A stretch of DNA of 64,000 nucleotides from positions 1,535,001-1,599,000 of the forward strand of contig NZ_CP032674.1 of the NCBI RefSeq assembly GCF_021730305.1, read 5' to 3'. The DNA is from Xanthobacter sp. YC-JY1 (GTDB lineage Bacteria; Pseudomonadota; Alphaproteobacteria; Rhizobiales; Xanthobacteraceae). The translations under genes were made by a program, and so were the position numbers. A model generated the notes under the pieces. It made no database searches. It worked only from the letters and a program-made list of their open reading frames with translations, and was not told the DNA's origin. How positions within the stretch are numbered: position 1 is the stretch's first letter; each line of letters opens with the position of its first letter. This document shows positions 1 through 7,857 of this stretch, in pieces.

Positions 1-788
1 CGCACAGCGAGGCCGACGCCCTGCTGCTGCTCGTAGCGCATGAGCGGCAGGTGGGCATCGAACAGATCATGCGCCTTGTCCCGCTCGCCGGCCTTCTGCA
101 GGCGCACCACGTCGCCCAGCATCTCGGGGAAGGCGTAGCCGGTCATGGCGCCGTCCGCCCCGCGCTCCATCTCGAAATCGAGGAACAGGCCGCCATTGCC
201 GGTGAGGATGGAGATGGGGCGCATGGAGCCTTCCTTCTGGAAGGCGCGCAGCGCCGTGATCTTCTCCAGGCCCGGCCAGTCCTCGTGCTTCAGCATCACG
301 CAGGAGGGGTTCTCCTCAACGATCTGGCGGATGACCTTCGGCGTCATCTGCACGGTGAGGGTGAGCGGATAGTCCTGGATGACGAAGGGGATGTCGGAGC
401 CGATGGCCTCGATGGCCTGCCGATAGTAGCCGGTGATCTGGTCGTCGGTCCGCAGGGCCGGCGGCGGGGCGATCATGACGCCGGCCGCGCCCTTGTCCAT
501 GGCGGCGCGGGCCAGCCAGCGCATGGCCGCAAGGCCCGGCGCCGAGACGCCGACGATGACCGGCAGGCGGCCGAAGCCGGCGATGAAGCGCGCGGTGACG
601 GCGAGGGATTCCTCCGGCTCCAGCTTGGGCGCCTCGCCCATGATGCCGAGCACCGTCACGCCGGTGGCGCCAGCCGCGAGATAGCGGGCGATCAGGGTGT
701 CGAGGGAGCCCTCGTCGATCTTCCCGTCCGGCGTGAACGGGGTGGGGGCGATGGGGAACAGGCCGGAGGCGCTGGCGTCGAGAAGCAT
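1..788 (-). CDS. Dihydrodipicolinate synthase-family aldolase/lyase (3' end outside window)
   Basis: TIM-barrel lyase of the DHDPS/N-acetylneuraminate lyase family, which makes a Schiff base between a lysine and a 2-oxo acid. The visible 262 codons start at an ATG at 788 and run off the left edge; the family is usually about 300 residues. GIMGE (48-52) matches the pyruvate-binding GTTGE loop, the QDYP Tyr is at 140, and the Schiff-base Lys is in VMLKHE at 167. It is the last visible gene of an eight-gene minus-strand operon, 11 bases after the SDR gene. The context (sugar ABC importer, sugar-acid dehydratase) favours a 2-keto-3-deoxy-aldonate aldolase or dehydratase over lysine synthesis. The substrate is unknown. 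Confidence 0.88.
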   Translation of the reverse strand, partial: MLLDASASGLFPIAPTPFTPDGKIDEGSLDTLIARYLAAGATGVTVLGIMGEAPKLEPEESLAVTARFIAGFGRLPVIVGVSAPGLAAMRWLARAAMDKGAAGVMIAPPPALRTDDQITGYYRQAIEAIGSDIPFVIQDYPLTLTVQMTPKVIRQIVEENPSCVMLKHEDWPGLEKITALRAFQKEGSMRPISILTGNGGLFLDFEMERGADGAMTGYAFPEMLGDVVRLQKAGERDKAHDLFDAHLPLMRYEQQQGVGLAV

Positions 789-799
789 GATGAAACCGA

Positions 800-1585
800 T
801 CAGATGCTGGCGATGAGGCCGCCATCCACGCGGATGACCGAGCCGTTGACATAGGACGAGGGCGTGCCGGCGAGGAAGGCCACCACGTTGGCATATTCCT
901 GCGGGTCGCCGTAGCGGCCGACGGGGATGGTGGCCGTGCTTTCCGCCGCCACCTCTTCCACGGTGCGGTTCTCGCGCTCGGCCTTCTTGGCATCGAGGAA
1001 CTTGATGCGGTCGGTCGCGATGCGGCCGGGCAGCACGATGTTGGCGGTGATGCCGTCGCGCGCCACCTCGCGGGAGAGCGTCTTGGACCAGCCCACCAGC
1101 GACAGGCGCAGCGCATTGGAGATGGCGAGGTTGGGGATGGGCGCCACCACGCCGGAGGAGGTGGAGGTGATGATGCGGCCCCACTTGCGCGCCCGCATGC
1201 CGGGCAGCACCCGGTCGGCGATGGCGATCACCGAGAGCACCATGTCGTTGAAGCTCTTGGCCCACAGGGCCGGGTCCTGCCCGGCGGCCGGGGTGGGGGG
1301 CGGGCCGCCGGTATTGTTGACCAGCACGTCCACCGGGCCGAGCTTCGCCTCGATCTCGGCGATGCGCGCATCAATGCCGGCGAGGTCGGAGAGGTCGAAC
1401 TTGAGCGCCATCGCTTCGCCGCCCACGGCCGCGATGCGCTCTGCTACCGCACCTGCGGCGGCCAGATCGATGTCGCCCAGGGCGACCTTCGCGCCTTCCG
1501 CCGCCAGCGTCGCCGCGATGGCGCTGCCGAGCCCGCCGCCCGCGCCGAGCACGAGGGCCGTCTTGCCTTTCAGTCCGAGATCCAT
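800..1585 (-). CDS. SDR-family oxidoreductase with a non-canonical active site
   Basis: Rossmann-fold short-chain dehydrogenase/reductase of 261 residues from the ATG at 1585; an upstream in-frame start at 1633 would add 16 unlikely residues. The nucleotide-binding glycine loop GAGGGLG is at 14-20 and NNTG at 90-93. Where classical SDRs have YxxxK, this protein reads LAISN (153-157), so the catalytic Tyr and Lys are both absent. It resembles the BKR-like SDR subgroup known to lack the full tetrad. It is cotranscribed with a sugar importer and an aldolase, which suggests a role in sugar-acid oxidation. With the missing residues, catalysis cannot be taken for granted. Confidence 0.85.
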   Translation of the reverse strand: MDLGLKGKTALVLGAGGGLGSAIAATLAAEGAKVALGDIDLAAAGAVAERIAAVGGEAMALKFDLSDLAGIDARIAEIEAKLGPVDVLVNNTGGPPPTPAAGQDPALWAKSFNDMVLSVIAIADRVLPGMRARKWGRIITSTSSGVVAPIPNLAISNALRLSLVGWSKTLSREVARDGITANIVLPGRIATDRIKFLDAKKAERENRTVEEVAAESTATIPVGRYGDPQEYANVVAFLAGTPSSYVNGSVIRVDGGLIASI

Positions 1586-1633
1586 GGTCCATCCTTCGTC
1601 ATGTCGGCGCGCGGCAAATCCGTCCGCGGGCAT

Positions 1634-2329
1634 TCAGTCGGCGATCGCCAGTCGACCCGAAGCCGCCGTGCCGGCGGTGCGCGCAAGGTAGTCGGCCTTG
1701 CTGTACTGCATGTGATCGACGCAGAGCTGCGCCAGCGCCCAGCTGTCCGTGCCCTGGAGCAGCTCGATCATGATGTCGTGCTGCCGGCGGGAGAGCTGGA
1801 GCCCGGCGTGATCGGCGAGATTCTTGGCGCGCATGGGCAGGGTATAGCCCATGTAGTCCTGCAGCGTGCGCACCAGATAGGGGTTTCCGCAGCCGGAGAA
1901 CAGCGTGAGGTGGAACAGGTCGTTGGTCTCGTGGATGCCGCGCAGGTTGCCGGCATCGGCATGGCGGCAATAGTCGGCCTGGATCTCCTTGAGGTGGGCG
2001 ATCAGCTCCGGAGGTGCGGGCAGGGGGATCATCAACGCCGCCTGCCGGGTGAGCATCTCGCGCACCGCGTAGATCTGCTGCACCTCCTGCGCCGAATAGG
2101 AGCAGACGGTGGCCCCCACATTCTTCTCGCGCCGCACGACGCCGGTGCGCTCCAGCTGCACCAGCGCCTGGCGGATGTAGTGCCGCGAGGCGCCGTAGCG
2201 CGCCATCAGCGTGTCTTCCACCAGCCGGGAGCCGGGGGCGAAGCGGCCGAAGATGATGTCATCCTCCAGCCGGCGCTGCACCTCGGCCTGCTCGTCGGCC
2301 CGCGATGCGGGAAGGGACGCTTCGCTCAT
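1634..2329 (-). CDS. GntR-family transcriptional regulator, FCD subfamily
   Basis: DNA-binding regulator of 231 residues: an N-terminal winged helix-turn-helix (about 15-80, including SRHYIRQALVQLE) followed by an all-helical FCD effector domain (about 95-215) that usually binds a small carboxylate through metal-coordinating His/Asp residues. The start ATG overlaps the stop of the oxidoreductase gene in an ATGA arrangement. Lying inside the sugar-importer operon, it probably represses this operon and the divergent dehydratase gene. The paired ATTGTCAATAAT sites at 7721-7795 are good candidates for its operators. The effector is unknown but is likely a pathway sugar acid. Confidence 0.88.
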   Translation of the reverse strand: MSEASLPASRADEQAEVQRRLEDDIIFGRFAPGSRLVEDTLMARYGASRHYIRQALVQLERTGVVRREKNVGATVCSYSAQEVQQIYAVREMLTRQAALMIPLPAPPELIAHLKEIQADYCRHADAGNLRGIHETNDLFHLTLFSGCGNPYLVRTLQDYMGYTLPMRAKNLADHAGLQLSRRQHDIMIELLQGTDSWALAQLCVDHMQYSKADYLARTAGTAASGRLAIAD

Positions 2330-3345
2330 GCGGCGCTCCTGTTCGCCGTCTCGAATCCGGAAAGCCTGTAGCAGTCTTCCACCAGCCGCAAGGTCTCCAG
2401 ATTGTCCTCGGGCGAGGTCTCGAAGGGAGCCCCGCTCGCGAGGCAGGCGACGAAATGGGCGATCGTCGCGGCATAGGAGCCGAGATAGGTCGCCTCGGGA
2501 TCATAGTCCAGCCGTTCCGGCTCAGGTCCGGCGAGCGAGAGGGCGGTGCCGTCGAGCCGCAGGGTGCCGGCCTCGCCGAGGATGGTCAGCCGGTCCGCCT
2601 GCTGCGCGGGCACGCCATAGGCGGCGAAGCTCGCGAAGATGGAGACGCCGGCGCCATCAGCGGTGGAGAGCTGGATGACAGCGCCGTCCTCGCCCGCCAT
2701 GGCGTTGCAGGTGCGGCTGAGGGCGGCCGCCTCCACCTTCAGCGGGCCGAGCAGCATGCGCAGGGTGTCGAGGTGATGGATCAGCACTTCCGCCACCAGC
2801 ATGCGGCGTTCCTCGCGCATGAAGGGCTGGCGCTCCAGCGCCTGGAAACGTCCCTCCGCATCCGGCACGGTACCGGACGTGACGAGGGAGAGGTGGGCGG
2901 CGCGCACCGCGCCGATGCGGCCGGCCCGCAGCCATTCGGCGGCCTGCCGGTAATAGGCACGGAAACGCCAGTTCTCATGCACCATCAGGCGCACCTGCCC
3001 GCCGATATCCGCCACCAGTTGCTCGGCCTCCGGGAGCGTGGGGGCGAGGGGCTTCTGGCACAGGATGGGCAGGCCGTGGCGCGCCGCGAGGCGGGCGAGC
3101 TCGGCATGGACGGCACGGGGCGCGGCGATGTCCACCGCATCGAGGCCGCCGGCCTCCAGCATCGCCTCGGCGCTGGTGAAGACGGCGGGGATGTTGAAGG
3201 CGCCCGCCCGCTCGGCGGCGCGCTCGGCGGACGGATCGGCGATGGCCACGACCTTCGCGGCGTCGCCCAGCGCGGCCCAGCCCCTCAGGTGATGCTGGGT
3301 GACCCAGCCGGCGCCGATCAGCCCGACGCGGAGCGGCGCGGCCAT
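2326..3345 (-). CDS. Gfo/Idh/MocA-family NAD(P)-dependent oxidoreductase
   Basis: A 339-residue sugar or cyclitol dehydrogenase family member. The N-terminal Rossmann motif GLIGAGWVTQHH (about 8-19) is followed by the typical KPLAP segment (near 99) that carries the family Lys, and then the alpha/beta substrate domain. It overlaps the ABC ATPase gene upstream (ATGA at 3345) and the GntR gene downstream, so translation is probably coupled. It likely oxidises the imported sugar or a related polyol. Substrate and cofactor preference cannot be read from the sequence. Confidence 0.9.
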   Translation of the reverse strand: MAAPLRVGLIGAGWVTQHHLRGWAALGDAAKVVAIADPSAERAAERAGAFNIPAVFTSAEAMLEAGGLDAVDIAAPRAVHAELARLAARHGLPILCQKPLAPTLPEAEQLVADIGGQVRLMVHENWRFRAYYRQAAEWLRAGRIGAVRAAHLSLVTSGTVPDAEGRFQALERQPFMREERRMLVAEVLIHHLDTLRMLLGPLKVEAAALSRTCNAMAGEDGAVIQLSTADGAGVSIFASFAAYGVPAQQADRLTILGEAGTLRLDGTALSLAGPEPERLDYDPEATYLGSYAATIAHFVACLASGAPFETSPEDNLETLRLVEDCYRLSGFETANRSAA

Positions 3346-4502
3346 CAGTGCGTCCTCCGCTGCACGGCGGCGCGAACGGCGGCGGCTCCGGTCTCCAGCG
3401 GGGCGATGGCGTCGCCCGTCTCGACGTCGAACAGATAGGCGGCGTCGGCCCGGAAGAAGAGTTCCACCTCCTGGTCCGGCGCGGCGGTGACGTGGCGCGG
3501 GAGGCGGGCGGTGATCTCGCCGCCCCCGGGCAGTTCCAGCAGGAGCAGCGTCTCGGCGCCCAGCGGCTCCACCGCGATGGTGCGCCCCGTGACGCGCCCG
3601 CCCGGCGCGCCGTCGAGGGCGGCGGGATCGATCGCCATGTCCTCGGCCCGCACTCCGAGCGTCACCTTGCGGCCGTCCCGCGCCTGGAGCACGCCGTCGC
3701 TCCAGCGGGCGAGCGGCGCATCCAGCGCCGGGCTCGACGCGCGGCGGGTGGCGGCGGTGAGCGTCGCGTCCATCAGGTTCATGGGCGGCGAGCCGAGGAA
3801 GCGGGCGACGAAGGTGTTGGCCGGCTGCCAGTAGACGTCGAGCGGCGCGCCGATCTGCGCCACCTTGCCGGCGTTCATCACGCAGATGCGAGTGCCCATG
3901 GTCATCGCCTCTACCTGGTCGTGGGTGACGTAGATCATGGTGGAGCCGAGGCGGTGGTGCTGCTTGATGATCTCGCTGCGGGTGTTGACGCGCAACGCCG
4001 CGTCGAGGTTCGAGAGCGGCTCGTCGAACAGGAACACCTGCGGTTCGCGCACCATGGCGCGGCCCAGCGCCACGCGCTGGCGCTGGCCGCCGGAGAGGGC
4101 GCTGGGCTTGCGCGCCAGCAGCGGCGCGAGGCCGAGGATGGCCGCCACCTCCTTCACCCGCCGCTCGATCTCGCCCCCCGGAATGGACCGGCGGCGCAGG
4201 CCGAAGGCGAGATTGTCGGCGACGCTCATGTGCGGATAGAGCGCGTAGGACTGGAACACCATGGCGATGTCCCGGTCCTTCGCCGGCACGTCGTTCACCA
4301 CCCGCCCGTCGATGGAGAGCGTGCCGCCGGAGATGCTCTCCAACCCCGCGATCATGCGCAGCGTCGTGGACTTGCCGCAGCCGGAAGGGCCGAGCAGCAC
4401 CATGAACTCGCCGTCGTCGATGGTGAGGTCCACGTCCTCCACCACGACGGGGCCGCCGCCTCCGTAGCGCTTCACGATCTTGTCGAGTTTCACCACCGCC
4501 AT
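3345..4502 (-). CDS. Sugar ABC transporter ATP-binding protein (UgpC/MalK type)
   Basis: Cytoplasmic ATPase of a CUT1-type sugar importer, 385 residues. It has Walker A GPSGCGKST (about 37-45), the ABC signature LSGGQRQRVALGR, Walker B VFLFDEP, the switch His in YVTHDQVEA, and a C-terminal regulatory TOBE/OB region (about 240-370), as in MalK and UgpC. It lies after the two permease genes and overlaps the Gfo/Idh/MocA gene by one base. Some ATPases of this group are shared between several importers, but the tight operon suggests it serves the local permeases. Confidence 0.95.
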   Translation of the reverse strand: MAVVKLDKIVKRYGGGGPVVVEDVDLTIDDGEFMVLLGPSGCGKSTTLRMIAGLESISGGTLSIDGRVVNDVPAKDRDIAMVFQSYALYPHMSVADNLAFGLRRRSIPGGEIERRVKEVAAILGLAPLLARKPSALSGGQRQRVALGRAMVREPQVFLFDEPLSNLDAALRVNTRSEIIKQHHRLGSTMIYVTHDQVEAMTMGTRICVMNAGKVAQIGAPLDVYWQPANTFVARFLGSPPMNLMDATLTAATRRASSPALDAPLARWSDGVLQARDGRKVTLGVRAEDMAIDPAALDGAPGGRVTGRTIAVEPLGAETLLLLELPGGGEITARLPRHVTAAPDQEVELFFRADAAYLFDVETGDAIAPLETGAAAVRAAVQRRTH

Positions 4503-4524
4503 GGCAGCCTCACTGGATTCAGCC

Positions 4525-5385
4525 TCACTTGATCGCGCCGGCGGTCATGCCGCGGATCAGCTTTTCGGAGAAGAAGACGTAGACGACGATGACCGGGATG
4601 ACCGAGATCATGACGCCGGTGGCGATCATGCCGATGTCCTGGAAATGGTCGCCCATGAAGGCGCGGATGCCGATGGGCAGGGTGCGCTTGTCGGGATCGG
4701 TGATGAGCACCACCGCGAACAGGAACTCGTTCCACAGCTGGATGAAGTTGAGGATCAAGGTGGTGGCGATGGCCGGCATGCCCACCGGCAGCACGATGCG
4801 CCAGAAAATCTCCAGGTCGCCGTACCCGTCCATCTTGGCCGCGTCGAACAGATCCTGCGGGATGCGCGCGAAGAAGCCTTCCAAGAGATACACGGTCAAC
4901 GGCAGCTGGAGCGAGATATAGACCAGCGCCAGCCCGAACAGGCTGTTGTAGAGATTATAGTCCACCAGGATCTGGTAGAGCGAGATCAGGGTAATCTGCG
5001 GCGGGAAGATGATGGACGAGAACAGGATGCCGTAGATCAGCCGGTTGCCGCGGAAGCGATAGCGCGCGAGCGCATGGGCCGCCGCGGCGCCGATGAAGGT
5101 GAGCACCGCCACCGCGCCCACCACCACCATGGTGGAGTTCCAGAAATAGGTGGCGAAATCGGAATCCACCCAGGCGGTGCGGAACTGGTCGAGATGCATC
5201 GGGCTCGGCCAGGCATAGGGATCGGCGCTGATCTCCGCCGTGGTGCGCACCGACATGGTGGCGAGCCACAGGAACGGCCCGAGCTGGTAGATGGTGTAGA
5301 CGCCCAGCACGAGCGCGAGGATGCCCCGCGAGAACAGGCGCGGCAGCGGCGCGCGGCCGGAGGCGGCGGCGAGGAATGCGGCCAT
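4525..5385 (-). CDS. Sugar ABC transporter permease (MalG/UgpE type)
   Basis: Inner-membrane permease of 286 residues with about six hydrophobic helices. The conserved cytoplasmic EAA loop, which contacts the ATPase, is visible as DAAKMDGYGDLEIFWRIVLP (about 178-197). It pairs with the permease encoded one base upstream to form the channel of a CUT1 importer. It lies between that permease and the ATPase gene, with a 22-base gap to the latter. Confidence 0.93.
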   Translation of the reverse strand: MAAFLAAASGRAPLPRLFSRGILALVLGVYTIYQLGPFLWLATMSVRTTAEISADPYAWPSPMHLDQFRTAWVDSDFATYFWNSTMVVVGAVAVLTFIGAAAAHALARYRFRGNRLIYGILFSSIIFPPQITLISLYQILVDYNLYNSLFGLALVYISLQLPLTVYLLEGFFARIPQDLFDAAKMDGYGDLEIFWRIVLPVGMPAIATTLILNFIQLWNEFLFAVVLITDPDKRTLPIGIRAFMGDHFQDIGMIATGVMISVIPVIVVYVFFSEKLIRGMTAGAIK

Positions 5386-5386
5386 C

Positions 5387-6346
5387 TCAATACTCCAGCC
5401 GCTCGCGTGAGCCGAGCACGCGGTTGAGGATGATGACCGCGGCGCACACCACCAGGAACCACACGGTGGCGATGGCGGAGGGATAGCCGAGGTCGAAGGT
5501 GTTCCAGTTGAAGGCGCGCTTGTAGACGTAGGTGGAGACCGTCTCCGTCGCCCACAAAGGCCCGCCCTGGGTCATGATCCAGACGAGGTCGAACACTTTC
5601 ATCTTGCCGATAAAGGACAGGATGTAGAGCGACAGCAGCGTCGGCCGCAGCATGGGGACGATGATGTAGCGCAGCTTGGCGCCCCATCCGCAATTGTCGA
5701 GGTCGGAGGCTTCCAGCACTTCCTTGGGCAAAGAGTGGATGGCCGCGAGGCACACCACCATGTTAAATCCGGCCCACTTCCACGCATGGGTGACGATGAC
5801 GGCGGCGAGCGCGAGATTGGGATCGCCCAGCCAGGAGGAAGCGAGGTCGCCGAGGCCCACCGCCCGCAGCATCACGTTCAGCACGCCCCAATCGTAATTG
5901 TAGATCCACATCCACAGGATCGCGACGACCACATAGGAGAGCAGCACCGGTGTGAACCAGGCGACGCGGAGGAAGCGCGCGAACGGCACGCCGGCATAGA
6001 GCGCGAGCGCCAGCAGGAGGCCGGTGGCGACATCGATGACGGGGGCGACGAAGGACCAGATGAAGGTGTTGCGGACGGCGACCCAGAAGGTCTCGTCCCC
6101 CATCAGGTCGCGATAGTTCGCGAGCCCGACGAAGGTGGCGTCCATCCCCTCGATGGTGAAGAAGCTATCATAGATGGTGCGGAACGCCGGATAGGCGGTG
6201 AGCCCGCAATAGACCAGCAAAGCCGGCCCGAGAAAGATGGCGAGGACCAGCCGCGTAGCGCGCCTGGGATCGGCGAGGGTGGCCCGCGAGGAGGCTTTCG
6301 CCTCCCCGCTCTTGGCCGTGGTTCGAAGGGAAATGGCGTCGGGCAT
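5387..6346 (-). CDS. Sugar ABC transporter permease (MalF/UgpA type)
   Basis: Inner-membrane permease of 319 residues with six main predicted helices and an EAA loop near 220 (EASDLDNCGWGAKLRYIIVP). A polar N-terminus of about 30 residues precedes the first helix. It follows the binding-protein gene by three bases and precedes the second permease by one base. Together with that permease, the ATPase and the binding protein it makes a complete importer. Confidence 0.93.
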   Translation of the reverse strand: MPDAISLRTTAKSGEAKASSRATLADPRRATRLVLAIFLGPALLVYCGLTAYPAFRTIYDSFFTIEGMDATFVGLANYRDLMGDETFWVAVRNTFIWSFVAPVIDVATGLLLALALYAGVPFARFLRVAWFTPVLLSYVVVAILWMWIYNYDWGVLNVMLRAVGLGDLASSWLGDPNLALAAVIVTHAWKWAGFNMVVCLAAIHSLPKEVLEASDLDNCGWGAKLRYIIVPMLRPTLLSLYILSFIGKMKVFDLVWIMTQGGPLWATETVSTYVYKRAFNWNTFDLGYPSAIATVWFLVVCAAVIILNRVLGSRERLEY

Positions 6347-6349
6347 CGC

Positions 6350-7654
6350 TCACTTCTTCAGGCAGGCGGCGTCCATCTTCTCCGCCGCATCCGCAACGCT
6401 GATGAGGCCGGCGGGGAAGGCGTTGTTCATGACCTGGATGTAGGTCTCGGCGCACTTGGCGCGGTAGTAGAGCAGGGGCGTGCCGAAGAAATAGGTCACG
6501 TCCTTGTTGCGGGCGTTCAGCTCGTCGAAATAGGCCTTGTGGGGGCTGACGATCTTTGCCGGATCGGACTTGAGCCCGCTCTGCAGCGACACTTCGCTGA
6601 TCCACTTGGTGCCATTCTCGGCATTGGCCATGGATTTGAGCAGCGCGCCGGCGCAATCCTTGTTCTTGCCCTTGGAATACATGACGAAGCTGCCCGCCAC
6701 CGCCAGCGTCTTGCAGTTCGGGCAGGCGCCCTTGTCCATGGCCGGGAACTTCATGATGCCGAGCGGGAAGTTCGCCGGCATGCCGCCCTTCTCCGGCGCG
6801 GCGAAGGCGCGGCCGGTGAACCAGCTGGGATCGGGGAAGGTGAGGGCGCCCGGAGAATTGTAGAAGTAGAAATGGGACTCGCCGAGCTTCAATGTGGAGA
6901 AGCTCTTGGGATAGGCGCCGGCATCCACCAGCTCCTTCACGAAGGTCATCACCTCCTGCACGCGCGGGTCCTTGAATGACAGCTCGCCGTTGAGGAGCTT
7001 CATGTAGTCATCCGGCCCGAGCTTGCGCAGCAGGGATTCGAACAGCAGCTGCCCGCCCGGGAAAGGCCGGTCGCCCACGCCCTGCGACACCGGCGTGATG
7101 CCGGCGGCGACGCCCTTCTTCACCAGGTCGGTGAACTGCGCCTGCGTGAGCTGGAAGGAGGCCGGCACGTCCACGCCCACCTTCTTCACCAGATCCTTGT
7201 TGTAATAGAGCTCGACCGTATAGGCCTCCACCGGCACGCCATAGACCTTGCCCTTGGAGGTCCAGGCCGGCTTGGCCCAGTCTTCGAGACCGTTGAGGTC
7301 GATGTAGCCGTCGAGGGGCTCCAGGAAGCCGCCGGCGAGGAATTCCGGCTGGTCCGGCTCCATGTAGAAGATGTCCGGGGCCTGCCCGGTGCGCACGGCA
7401 GACTTCGCCTGGGTATAGATGTCGGCCTTGGGAATGAAGCTCAGCTTCACCGTGCACTGCTTGTTGGCGGCCTCGAACTCCTTCACCCGCGCCGTCACCC
7501 ACTCCTTCTTGGCGGGCTCGTCGGGCCAGTTGCTCCACATGGTGATTTCGGTCTGTGCGAAGGCGTGGCCTCCGCCCATCGCTGCCGTCATGGCGATCGC
7601 CGCGCACAGGCCGCGGCCCCACGACGTTTTTCCAGCGCCTCGAATGCTCGTCAT
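6350..7654 (-). CDS. Extracellular solute-binding protein, family 1 (sugar ABC importer)
   Basis: Periplasmic binding protein of 434 residues. A signal peptide of about 34 residues ending in AFA is followed by ITMWSNWPDEPAKKEW, typical of family 1 sugar-binding proteins such as UgpB and MalE relatives. CPNC near 315 could form a disulfide in the mature protein. It is the first gene of the operon, with GGAGGAA as Shine-Dalgarno just upstream. It probably sets the specificity of the importer. The ligand is not deducible, but neighbouring genes suggest a sugar, sugar acid or oligosaccharide. Confidence 0.92.
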   Translation of the reverse strand: MTSIRGAGKTSWGRGLCAAIAMTAAMGGGHAFAQTEITMWSNWPDEPAKKEWVTARVKEFEAANKQCTVKLSFIPKADIYTQAKSAVRTGQAPDIFYMEPDQPEFLAGGFLEPLDGYIDLNGLEDWAKPAWTSKGKVYGVPVEAYTVELYYNKDLVKKVGVDVPASFQLTQAQFTDLVKKGVAAGITPVSQGVGDRPFPGGQLLFESLLRKLGPDDYMKLLNGELSFKDPRVQEVMTFVKELVDAGAYPKSFSTLKLGESHFYFYNSPGALTFPDPSWFTGRAFAAPEKGGMPANFPLGIMKFPAMDKGACPNCKTLAVAGSFVMYSKGKNKDCAGALLKSMANAENGTKWISEVSLQSGLKSDPAKIVSPHKAYFDELNARNKDVTYFFGTPLLYYRAKCAETYIQVMNNAFPAGLISVADAAEKMDAACLKK

Positions 7655-7720
7655 CCACGTTCCTCCCGCTAAGTCCCGTTATGCCCCGGGTTTGCGGGGA
7701 GACTGGGCGGCGGTCGGATG

Positions 7721-7795
7721 ATTGTCAATAATGATTCCGAAGATCGGCGCATTTTTCATCTCATTGCGCTTATAGAGGCGTATATTATTGACAAT
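7721..7795. promoter_or_regulatory. Paired operator sites in a divergent promoter region
   Basis: ATTGTCAATAAT at 7721-7732 and its exact reverse complement ATTATTGACAAT at 7784-7795 form a perfect 12-bp inverted repeat. Each arm contains the near-palindrome ATTGnCAAT. Each also contains a TTGACA hexamer pointing outward, towards the binding-protein gene on one side (7728-7723) and the dehydratase gene on the other (7788-7793). A regulator bound at both arms would cover both -35 elements. The FCD regulator encoded at 1634-2329 is the likely ligand; this is inference. Confidence 0.7.
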
Positions 7796-7857
7796 CAAAC
7801 CCAGCAGGGAAATTGTCCGCTTTCAGGTCGGCGATGATCGGCACGAGGAAGGCGAGG

